A DNA stretch of 64,000 nucleotides from Bacteroidales bacterium (lineage in GTDB: Bacteria; Bacteroidota; Bacteroidia; Bacteroidales; Muribaculaceae): positions 1 to 64,000 of the forward strand of contig JAAVFQ010000008.1 in NCBI GenBank assembly GCA_014800685.1, in the 5' to 3' direction. The notes beneath the pieces were generated by a model. That model saw only the letters and a program-made list of their open reading frames with translations. It was not told the DNA's origin and did not search any database. The translations under genes and the position numbers were made by a program. Shown here one piece after another: positions 33,606 through 41,162 of this stretch. The first letter of the stretch is position 1. Each line of letters opens with the position of its first letter.

Positions 33606-34364
33606 TCAGCGGGCGAGACGCTCGGAGTTTGTCAGCATGCGGTCTATCATGCGTAATCGTTCTTTGAACCTATGTGCGGGAAGGGTGGCATCTGTCATAG
33701 CCAGCCCCATGCAGTATTTGCTGAAACCCGACGCCTTTATGCGGAGCTTACGCAGCAATGGAATCACCGGCGACTCCGATCGCCCGTCTCTCTTCAGTTC
33801 TATTACAACGAGGCCGGACAAATCTTTATTATTTCCTGTGGTGAAATTATTGAAGCTCAGTGAGGTGTCGATCGTCAGACGTTCGGTAAATGCGCGGTTC
33901 ACCAGAGTAAGTCTTCTAAAACGGTTCTCTATTTTGGGCGTCAGCATCCCGGCCTCATATCCCGAGTTCTGCCGGATAAACTCTGAGCGCACGTCATCCG
34001 ACGTGGCATCAGTGTGCTTCATGCGCTCCTTTCGGGTACGTCCTTTATTGTTCTTGCGCTTCACTTCCAAAAACTCCAGACCGGAACCCTCATATCTGCG
34101 TATGCGAATTTTACGGCGCGAAAGACGCCCGCGCTGATGTTCACGATACATCTCTAAGTCGGAAGTGTCATAATACCTTGTATAGTAGGGCATCAGCACC
34201 TCTCCTTCTATCTCTTGAAGATAGTAATCATCCGCCATAAGCGAAAGAAGACTGTGCAACTGCTTCTCCGTAGCGAGATACTTAGTGTCAATTCTATTCA
34301 TCAGCCTCACGCTCTTCATATCATCAAGCGTGATTCTGTCAAATCTCTCCAACACTTCTGTCAT
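33606..34364 (-). CDS. VTC-domain polyphosphate polymerase-like protein
   Basis: This 252-residue protein belongs to the triphosphate tunnel metalloenzyme group. It shows the tunnel residues in order: MNRIDTKY (about 22-29), YYTRYYDT, RRKIRIRRY, LEFLEVKRKNNKGRTRKER, and near the end VVIELKRDGR and GFSKYCMG. In yeast, the VTC domain makes polyphosphate from ATP. Bacterial members are often next to DUF4956 and Cthe_2159/CotH genes, and their product is not well defined. It is the first gene after the promoter at 34442-34473 and starts the operon. Confidence 0.85.
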   Translation of the reverse strand: MTEVLERFDRITLDDMKSVRLMNRIDTKYLATEKQLHSLLSLMADDYYLQEIEGEVLMPYYTRYYDTSDLEMYREHQRGRLSRRKIRIRRYEGSGLEFLEVKRKNNKGRTRKERMKHTDATSDDVRSEFIRQNSGYEAGMLTPKIENRFRRLTLVNRAFTERLTIDTSLSFNNFTTGNNKDLSGLVVIELKRDGRSESPVIPLLRKLRIKASGFSKYCMGLAMTDATLPAHRFKERLRMIDRMLTNSERLAR

Positions 34365-34441
34365 AATTTCTACGCTATTCAGTTGCTCTCTCTATTATCT
34401 CCAGCTGACAACGAATAAATCCGTCCTCTTTATGAGGTCTA

Positions 34442-34473
34442 CAAATTTATAAATTAAATCCGTATATCACAAA
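34442..34473 (-). promoter_or_regulatory. Promoter of the VTC/DUF4956/beta-lactamase operon
   Basis: TAAATTTG (34449-34442 on the minus strand) and TTTG (34473-34470) are 20 bases apart, an exact Bacteroidetes promoter. The VTC gene starts at 34364, about 75 bases downstream. Confidence 0.8.
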
Positions 34474-34528
34474 CATTTAAGCATTTTTAACGCCATTTTT
34501 CATCCCGCTGCTGTCGTGCCTGATTTAC

Positions 34529-36415
34529 TCAACTAAACCAGCTATCTATCTTTCGGCGTGGCAAAACCTTATACACAGGTTTGCCGTATGGAGTCAGGGC
34601 CGGGTCGGGAAGCGACATCAGCTGACCTACTATATGCTCCATTTCCGTCTCCGAGAGACGGGTGCCACCGGTGATTGCAGCACACTTGGCCATCACAAGA
34701 GCCATCCGTTTCCTTACCGCAAGTTCGGGAGACTCTTCTGTGCCGTAATTTATGGTATCATCGGAAATGCTCTCCATGATACCCACGATGACATCGGCCG
34801 GATTGGTCTTGGAGAGCGCAGCCGGAGCCCCCTCTATAGTCCATACTCCCGGACGGCTACATTTGAGCATGAATCCCATATTCTTAAGCTCATCCTCAAT
34901 CCCTTCGAGAGCCAGCTGCTGCGACTCGTCGAGATGAAGGCTTTCAGGAAACATGATTCTCTGGCTGGATATTCTATCTCCTGCCGACTTGGAAAGAAAC
35001 TCTTCGTAGAGTATGCGGGTATGAGCCCTATGCTGGTCTATTATCATCAGGCCTTCGCGCGTAGAGGTGATAATATATTTCTGACCATATTGCATGCATA
35101 TAGTCTGTCTGGCTTCCGGCATCTCCGGGAGCTCCCCGGCGGAAGAAAGTTGCGCAACGTCAGGCAGCTCCTCACGCTTTCTTTCCATAAATCCGGCATA
35201 GAGCGCCTCCCAGTCCGACGTCGGCTTCGTAGGGCGCCAGGCGCTCCCTACTTTCCTGTGGGGAGTGTAGTCGGTCTGAATGTCGCTGAAGGGATTATCC
35301 TCCTCATTTCCGGATAGGAAGGGGTTATAGTCTTTCGGGATGTCGAGAGCGGGAGCCACCGGCTCATCCCCCTTTTCCAAGGGAGCCACGGGGAGCACCT
35401 CGGCAGTGAAGTCTATGGAGGGAACAGCCGAGTTACTTCCTAAAGAGGCTCTGACAGCTCCGGCAAGAATTGGCCATATCTCCTTCTCGTTCTCGAATTT
35501 AATCTCGTTTTTAGTGGGATGGATATTTACGTCTATCGTGGCCGGGTCAACCTCAAATCGCAGAAAATAGCAGGGCTGGGTGCCTGCGGGAATGAGCGAT
35601 TCGAAGCAGTTGACAATAGCCTTATGGAAATAGGGGTGCTTCATATTGCGCCCGTTGACTATGAAGTATTGGAGGGGATTTCTCTTTCGGGCATTCTCCG
35701 GGCGCGATATGTATCCCTCTATCTTCACGAGCGAAGTGTCTACGCTGACGGGCAGAAGCTGCATATTGAGATTGTTTCTCCAGATGTCGGTGATGCGCTG
35801 TTTGAAATTTCCCGGAGGGAGACTGAAGTGCCGGCTACCGGTATCGATGGAGAGACGCAGATGATTGTTCACCAGAGCAAGGCGTTCGAACTCGCGCATG
35901 ATGTTGGCAAGCTCCACGCTATCAGATTTCAGGAATTTACGCCGCGCGGGAATATTGAAAAAGAGGTTTTTCACCATTATATTGGTGCCCTGCTCGCAGA
36001 CGCAAGGCTCCTGACTCTCCACTTTTGAAGCGCTTATGCAAAGGCGCACTCCCATACGGTCGTCAGCAGTGCGTGTGCGCAATTCTACCTGGGAGATAGC
36101 ACATATCGAGGGAAGCGCCTCCCCTCTGAATCCCATAGTCCGCAGAGAGAAGAGGTCGTCGGCACGAGCTATTTTTGATGTGGCGTGACGCTCGAAGGCC
36201 ATTCGGGCATCTGTCTCGGTCATCCCTTTGCCATTGTCTATGACCTGAATAAGGGTGCGTCCGGCATCCTTGATTATGACCCTTATGTCTGTAGCTCCGG
36301 CATCGACGGCATTCTCTATCAGCTCCTTTATGACGGAGGCCGGCCGCTGTATCACCTCGCCGGCGGCTATTTGATTGGCCACCGAGTCAGGTAATAATCT
36401 TATTATGTCTGCCAT
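34529..36415 (-). CDS. mutL: DNA mismatch repair protein MutL
   Basis: This 628-residue protein has an N-terminal GHKL ATPase with IAAGEVIQRPASVIKELIENAVDAGA (about 16-41), DNGKGM and GFRGEALPSI. A transducer domain, a variable linker (about 340-430) and the C-terminal MutL_C dimerisation domain follow. It couples MutS mismatch recognition to strand removal. The C-terminal motif reads DQHRAHTRILYEEF; the endonuclease motif DQHA(x)2E(x)4E is not exact, so nuclease activity is uncertain. It lies 27 bases after the OstA-like gene and ends that gene run. Confidence 0.95.
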   Translation of the reverse strand: MADIIRLLPDSVANQIAAGEVIQRPASVIKELIENAVDAGATDIRVIIKDAGRTLIQVIDNGKGMTETDARMAFERHATSKIARADDLFSLRTMGFRGEALPSICAISQVELRTRTADDRMGVRLCISASKVESQEPCVCEQGTNIMVKNLFFNIPARRKFLKSDSVELANIMREFERLALVNNHLRLSIDTGSRHFSLPPGNFKQRITDIWRNNLNMQLLPVSVDTSLVKIEGYISRPENARKRNPLQYFIVNGRNMKHPYFHKAIVNCFESLIPAGTQPCYFLRFEVDPATIDVNIHPTKNEIKFENEKEIWPILAGAVRASLGSNSAVPSIDFTAEVLPVAPLEKGDEPVAPALDIPKDYNPFLSGNEEDNPFSDIQTDYTPHRKVGSAWRPTKPTSDWEALYAGFMERKREELPDVAQLSSAGELPEMPEARQTICMQYGQKYIITSTREGLMIIDQHRAHTRILYEEFLSKSAGDRISSQRIMFPESLHLDESQQLALEGIEDELKNMGFMLKCSRPGVWTIEGAPAALSKTNPADVIVGIMESISDDTINYGTEESPELAVRKRMALVMAKCAAITGGTRLSETEMEHIVGQLMSLPDPALTPYGKPVYKVLPRRKIDSWFS

Positions 36416-36442
36416 CTCGAAATTTTCCTTTAATTCTGACTA

Positions 36443-38434
36443 TCATTCTGCCGGCAACGCTTCGGGCGACATCGCGCCCGGACGTGCATCAACTTCCGGC
36501 CGTGAATTGCCGAAATACTCCAGAAGAGCATCCGGGACTATGCCGAGGTCATCCTCCCAATACATACGGTCGCCATACCATCCGCGCTTCGGCCTTATGG
36601 CCTCCAGCCATTGGAAGCCGGGGAGATATTTCTGATCATGCTTTTTGGCCATGAAAAGCGGCGTGACGGTGCCGGAGACCTCCGGCCACATCTTGAGCTT
36701 GTCAAGTTTGCGGTCAGTCATGTCTACTGTGAGGAACGAGCTTTCGGCCATCACTATCTTCGAATAGGTGGAATCTTGCTCCTGAGGCAAGAAAATGGTC
36801 TGGACGTTCTGTTCAAGCTCCAGATGCCGCAGATTATTATCCTGGAAATAGGATTTCAGTTGTTTCCCTTTCAGCTGATTATAGAAGTCTTCCTCCACAT
36901 GCTCGGCAAGAAAAGACTCCGATGGGATGAAGGCGTAATCAGCTGTTGAGTCGTTAAGATGGACGTGAATCTCGGAGCCGGAAATCTGACGCTCACCGCT
37001 CCAGACAGCCGGCTTTACGAATAGACGGGCCATCGAGTCAATCTCGGTATAGATAATGGAGTCGGCTATTCCCTGCACCGTATTGTTGAAGAAGCGGCCG
37101 TTGCGTATAGCCTTAGCCGTATAGAAATCTTTCGGAGTCATAAGTGAGCTGTCGAGCTCCTGTCGCTCCGGAATTACGGGCACTGAGTCTCCGGCGGCCA
37201 GTGACTCCTCTATGGCACGACGCTTTATCTCTTCGTAAGAGCGACGGGCCTGCTCAAGAATTTCGGGAGCAAACACCATTTGGGTCTGCACGAGAGTGAG
37301 GATGGTGTCAGCACGGAGGAAATTGGTGTCAGGTCTGGAGTATTCTATCAGGAGTGGATGTCCGGTAGAGAAGGCGAGACGCTTTAGCTCGTCATACTCT
37401 CCATACTCTCCGTAAAGAATGGATTTCCGGGCCGTATCGGTAATCACCATCGGGCGCCCGTCATTCCCTTCGGCCATGATGGCCTTGGAGACGCGGGCTA
37501 TTTTGTCATAAATAATCCTATCACCCTCCAGAGTTATCACGTTGCCGGCGGAATCGGTATGCTCTATCAGAGAGCGGGAGGTGAGCTCGGCGTTATCCGT
37601 GCGTGTATTATAAGTGCCGGAATTGGTGATGATGACATCCGTGCGCCCCTCTATCCTTGTGGGTGAATTGATACGCGCGATTCCTGTTCGGGTATTGTAG
37701 AGAAGCTCCTGGGTAGTAAGCCGGAAGCCATCTTTATTATTTACCAGAAGAACGTCATCTCTGAATTCCGCCTCTTTCGTTGCCGGGGAATAGTTACCAT
37801 AGATTGAGGTCAGGGTGCTGAGGCCGTCGTCAAGCTCTCCGCCATGTTCATACCATCCGAATTGGCGTCCGAGGTCATAGTCAAGGCTATCGGTAGTCAG
37901 GCGCGTATTGCGGTTGATAAGCCTTACCTTTGGCTGTGAGGCACCACAGCGCAGACGGGCCTGCTTCGACTGGCCGTTATAGAAAAGGCGGTCGGCATAA
38001 ACAAAGAGAGTATCCCCCTGCTGCATTTTCACGTGGCCGTATGCATTCAGCGAGTTGAACTCCGGATAGTAAAAGGCCGAGTCGCAATACATCCACATAT
38101 TGCCCTGACGGAATTTCACGTTTCCGGAGACAATCTGATGCTCATATCCATCCGACTCGCGGCGATAAAGAGAGTCTGCATTTTCCAGAAAGACCTTATC
38201 CTTCTGATAGCGGTTGATAGCCGGTATCTGCGGCTGGATAGGCACGGTGGGCTTCGGGCGAGTATAGGTCTCCTTAGCCGGCGTCTTCTTCTTGTTAGAT
38301 GCCTTTTTAGTCTGGCTTTGAGCTATGAGGGTGCCACAACAGCACACTGCAGCGAGGAGAACCATAAAGGCTCCCCTCAGCCGGTTAAATTTACGGCTTC
38401 CGACGTATGGTGAAACTCCTTTTTTCATCCCCAT
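36443..38434 (-). CDS. OstA/LptA-like envelope protein
   Basis: This 663-residue protein has an N-terminal signal sequence (hydrophobic run ~18-38) and a basic region. A long OstA-type beta-jellyroll repeat region follows (about 95-330), with units such as GHVKMQQGDTLFVYADRLFY and FRLTTQELLYNTRTGIARI. This is the LptA/LptD periplasmic fold that carries lipopolysaccharide to the outer membrane. It is longer than LptA, shorter than LptD and has no obvious barrel. It lies 21 bases after surA and before mutL, as usual for Bacteroidetes. Confidence 0.8.
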   Translation of the reverse strand: MGMKKGVSPYVGSRKFNRLRGAFMVLLAAVCCCGTLIAQSQTKKASNKKKTPAKETYTRPKPTVPIQPQIPAINRYQKDKVFLENADSLYRRESDGYEHQIVSGNVKFRQGNMWMYCDSAFYYPEFNSLNAYGHVKMQQGDTLFVYADRLFYNGQSKQARLRCGASQPKVRLINRNTRLTTDSLDYDLGRQFGWYEHGGELDDGLSTLTSIYGNYSPATKEAEFRDDVLLVNNKDGFRLTTQELLYNTRTGIARINSPTRIEGRTDVIITNSGTYNTRTDNAELTSRSLIEHTDSAGNVITLEGDRIIYDKIARVSKAIMAEGNDGRPMVITDTARKSILYGEYGEYDELKRLAFSTGHPLLIEYSRPDTNFLRADTILTLVQTQMVFAPEILEQARRSYEEIKRRAIEESLAAGDSVPVIPERQELDSSLMTPKDFYTAKAIRNGRFFNNTVQGIADSIIYTEIDSMARLFVKPAVWSGERQISGSEIHVHLNDSTADYAFIPSESFLAEHVEEDFYNQLKGKQLKSYFQDNNLRHLELEQNVQTIFLPQEQDSTYSKIVMAESSFLTVDMTDRKLDKLKMWPEVSGTVTPLFMAKKHDQKYLPGFQWLEAIRPKRGWYGDRMYWEDDLGIVPDALLEYFGNSRPEVDARPGAMSPEALPAE

Positions 38435-38454
38435 CTACAGGAAAAGCAAGCTGC

Positions 38455-39810
38455 CTATTTCACCCAGCCGGAATATTTAAAGTCGCAGCTCTCCCAGCCA
38501 TCTTCTATGCGCACGAAGGTTTCCTTGATTTTTTTCTCCACCCATTCGCGCAGTATCTCTTCACGCCGATGATTCTCATACATCTCTTTGATCATATTGT
38601 AATCCTCGGTGATGGTAGCTGTGTGTCCGTCTGTGCGGCTCTTAAGCTTGACGATAGCCACTACGTCTGAATTTTTCTTGGAGTCTTTCATGATGAAAGC
38701 ATCGGAAATATCACCCGGCTTCATAGTCTCCAGTTGGCGGGCTATTTCGGGAGGAAGATCCTGCATTTCAAAACGGGAAGATCCGGTGGTCTGATTCATC
38801 ATCACTCCATTATTATTTTTCGTGTCTTTATCCTGCGACACTATTCTGGCAGCCTCTTCAAAGCCGAAACGCCCCGCTACTATCTCTTTGCGCAGAGAGT
38901 CAAGCCTGACCACGGCCGCATCCAAATCCTTGCTATTGACTTTCGGACGGAGCAGTATGTGGCGGCAGTTGACCTGGTCGCCTCGCTTCTCTATGAGCTG
39001 GATGATGTGATATCCGAATTCCGTCTCCACGATTCTGGAGACTTTGTTGGGGTCGCTAAGATTCCATGCCACATTGGAAAATTCGGGCACAAAATCGCTT
39101 CTGTTATGAAAACCGAGCTCACCGCCCTGCATGGCCGAGCCATCTTCACTGTAAAGGATGGCAAGCGTGGAGAAGGATGACTCTCCTTTGTTGATCTGAT
39201 CCGTAAACTCTCTGAGTCTTGACTTCACATCCTCTATTTCCTGACGGGGAATGACGGGATTGAGCGTTATGATCTGCGCCTCTACCTGCATAGGCACATA
39301 GGGGATAGAGTCGGCAGGCAGAGATGCGTAATATTTCTTCACATCGTTAGGAGTAGACTTGAGGTTCTTTGTAAGATTGCGCTGCACTTCATTAACGATG
39401 AGACTGTTACGGGTGATTTCCGCAAGCTGTTCGCGCAGTGCCGGAAGCGACTTGTGGAAATAGTCTTCCACCCTCTCCTTGCTGCCGAGATTGGCTATGA
39501 AGAAGTTAATGCGGCGGTCTACCATCGCACTTACTTGTGAGGGCTGAGCCTCTATAGTGTCAAGTTTGGCCTGATTGAGATAAAGTTTCTCCACCGCCAT
39601 CTCTTCGGGAATGACACAATAGGGATTTCCGGCGATGGGAGACCCTTCACTCCTGAGCTGCTGATACTGCTCTTCTATTTCTGAGCGGAAGATAGGCTCA
39701 TCACCCACCACCCAGGCCACTTCGTCTATTACACTCTTATTCGTATGGGCGATTGCGGTGACTGCGGTCAGCACCAGAATGGCACCCAGCGACTTTCTGG
39801 TCAGTTTCAC
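38455..39810 (-). CDS. SurA-like periplasmic peptidyl-prolyl isomerase
   Basis: This 451-residue chaperone has a signal peptide (MKLTRKSLGAILVLTAVTAIAHT) and a SurA N-terminal helical domain (VAWVVGDEPIFRSEIEEQYQQL, about 32-53). Two parvulin/rotamase-like domains follow (about 170-300 and 290-400), the first with GGELGFHNRSDFVPEFSNVAW. It helps outer-membrane proteins fold in the periplasm. The start codon is GTG; no better ATG lies near. It is third of three consecutive isomerase genes. Confidence 0.88.
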   Translation of the reverse strand: MKLTRKSLGAILVLTAVTAIAHTNKSVIDEVAWVVGDEPIFRSEIEEQYQQLRSEGSPIAGNPYCVIPEEMAVEKLYLNQAKLDTIEAQPSQVSAMVDRRINFFIANLGSKERVEDYFHKSLPALREQLAEITRNSLIVNEVQRNLTKNLKSTPNDVKKYYASLPADSIPYVPMQVEAQIITLNPVIPRQEIEDVKSRLREFTDQINKGESSFSTLAILYSEDGSAMQGGELGFHNRSDFVPEFSNVAWNLSDPNKVSRIVETEFGYHIIQLIEKRGDQVNCRHILLRPKVNSKDLDAAVVRLDSLRKEIVAGRFGFEEAARIVSQDKDTKNNNGVMMNQTTGSSRFEMQDLPPEIARQLETMKPGDISDAFIMKDSKKNSDVVAIVKLKSRTDGHTATITEDYNMIKEMYENHRREEILREWVEKKIKETFVRIEDGWESCDFKYSGWVK

Positions 39811-39820
39811 TATTTAATTA

Positions 39821-39848
39821 ATTAAGTAAGTTCTAAAATCAAACTAAT
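39821..39848 (-). repeat. Short end fragment of the TIR repeat
   Basis: attaagtaagttctaaaatcaaactaat matches the right end of the 187-bp element in inverted orientation. It lies between two isomerase genes. Confidence 0.5.
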
Positions 39849-39875
39849 CTTTTTCTCATAAGCATGGAGGTCATA

Positions 39876-40766
39876 TCATTTCAGTCTCGTACGGCTCACG
39901 GGGTCATAGCCGATTTTCTTGAGTCTCCCCTCCCTGAGGGCTCGCTTATATAGTCCTGTCATGAGTCGTCGCTCATAGTCGTCGTTTCGCGTGCGGGAGA
40001 GTATCTCTCTGATTTTCGGCTCTGCAAATTCGTAAGGCATGCGCTCGCCGGAATGAATATGCTCGGTCAGATGCAGAAGGTAGGTAGCTCCGTTGTAGGA
40101 TGTGGAGAAGTCGGCGGTCTCCTCCACAAAGGCATCGGCATCAAAAAAGCGATAAGGTATTTGGGCCGATATCTGCTCCCAGTCCACCCACTTGTCTATG
40201 AAGTAGTCATACTGAATGGCCTGCTCCACTCCCACTTTCTCCAGGCGGTCCACCGACTCTTCTGTGGGATGAGCCATCAGGCGTGAGAGCTCGCCCGATT
40301 CTGCCACTTCATCAGGCACCTTCATGTATATCCCTTTCACCAGAGGCTGCTCCAGTACAAGCTCATCGGCATGCTGCTCATAGTAGGCTTTGACGTCCTT
40401 CTCCGGCACTTTCTCGGCCTGACTGCTCCTCACATTGCGCCGATATTCCGCAATTATAAGCTGCCGGCGATATTTTTCCACAAGACGGTTGATGCGATCC
40501 ATGTCGGGAAGAGTCTCCTCCGCGAAGTCCGTAAGCAGCTGATTCTGTATCCAGGAGTCCACTATGGCATTAAAGAGCTCGGCACTATCCTCTTTCGCAA
40601 GTCCCGGTGGCATCTGCACCAGTACGTCACGCATGGTCAGCACTGAGTCGCCCATCTGCAGAAGCACCTCTTCACGGGCATCTGCCGTGAGGGTCTCGTG
40701 TCTGCACCCTGCGAGCATGATTGCTGCAAGACATATCGCTGCTGACTTTAGTCTCAATCCGTGCAT
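39876..40766 (-). CDS. Lipoprotein related to SurA/PpiC chaperones
   Basis: This 296-residue lipoprotein has the signal MHGLRLKSAAICLAAIMLAGC, Cys 21. Its helical N-terminal domain (LLQMGDSVLTMRDVLVQMP...) resembles the SurA chaperone domain. A clear parvulin domain with GG..G motifs is not seen, so catalysis is doubtful. The ATG at 40766 is chosen; the 112 residues before it are not protein-like. A TAACTTTG motif lies 64 bases upstream (40830-40837). It lies between the two isomerase genes at 38455-39810 and 41159-43084. Confidence 0.75.
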   Translation of the reverse strand: MHGLRLKSAAICLAAIMLAGCRHETLTADAREEVLLQMGDSVLTMRDVLVQMPPGLAKEDSAELFNAIVDSWIQNQLLTDFAEETLPDMDRINRLVEKYRRQLIIAEYRRNVRSSQAEKVPEKDVKAYYEQHADELVLEQPLVKGIYMKVPDEVAESGELSRLMAHPTEESVDRLEKVGVEQAIQYDYFIDKWVDWEQISAQIPYRFFDADAFVEETADFSTSYNGATYLLHLTEHIHSGERMPYEFAEPKIREILSRTRNDDYERRLMTGLYKRALREGRLKKIGYDPVSRTRLK

Positions 40767-40829
40767 CTTCTTTCTTTCGGAAGGGAGAGCTTTCCTGCAT
40801 TTCCCGCTCTCTTCGGTCTTATCAATCAG

Positions 40830-40837
40830 CAAAGTTA
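40830..40837 (-). promoter_or_regulatory. Promoter -7 motif of the SurA-like lipoprotein gene
   Basis: TAACTTTG on the minus strand matches TAnnTTTG; the gene starts at 40766. No TTTG is seen at -33. It is preceded by a run of Ts. Confidence 0.6.
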
Positions 40838-40910
40838 CAAAAAAAAATTGATACTTCCGGCCTTTGCCTCTAAAATCGCCCTCGAAGCGCTTGTTAAAAA
40901 CAGTAAAAAA

Positions 40911-40947
40911 AGCGTGTCTGCAACGGGAAGCCCCCGACAGACACGCT
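40911..40947 (-). terminator. Terminator for the 41159-43084 isomerase gene
   Basis: AGCGTGTCTG (40911-40920) pairs perfectly with CAGACACGCT (40938-40947). On the minus strand it is followed by a run of seven Ts. It lies more than 200 bases past the stop codon because a repeat lies between. Confidence 0.85.
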
Positions 40948-40975
40948 GATTCATTTTCTAAGAGCACGTATACTC

Positions 40976-41162
40976 TTAAGTAAGTAGAAAAATTAATGTA
41001 CATATAAAACGAAGGAATTTTGGAGATAATTTCGCGGCGAATCGAAGGAAGATATAAGCATATCTGACTGAGTGCCAACGAGAAATTAGCCCAAAAGGGC
41101 AAGTTTTATTGTACAAGAGTTTTCATCTCACATATATCGTTTAATTTTTCGAACTTACTTAT
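40976..41162 (+). repeat. TIR repeat, near-full copy A (187 bp)
   Basis: The left end TAAGTAAGTAGAAAAATTAA and the right end TTAATTTTTCGAACTTACTTA are inverted repeats of about 20 bases with one indel. Inside are AGATAT-aagc-ATATCT (about 41052-41067) and GCCC-aaaa-GGGC (about 41090-41101), two small hairpins. There is no coding potential. The right end supplies the TAA stop codon of the isomerase gene at 41159-41161. Copy B (29208-29393) is the same sequence inverted. Confidence 0.85.

Larger units (their letters stand above)
40767..41158. other. 392-base gap: promoter, terminator, TIR repeat
   Basis: From right to left (minus-strand reading) this region holds the full TIR repeat copy A and the terminator of the 41159-43084 gene (40911-40947). 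Next come about 70 bases with no recognised feature, then the TAACTTTG promoter motif of the lipoprotein gene. Confidence 0.7.
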
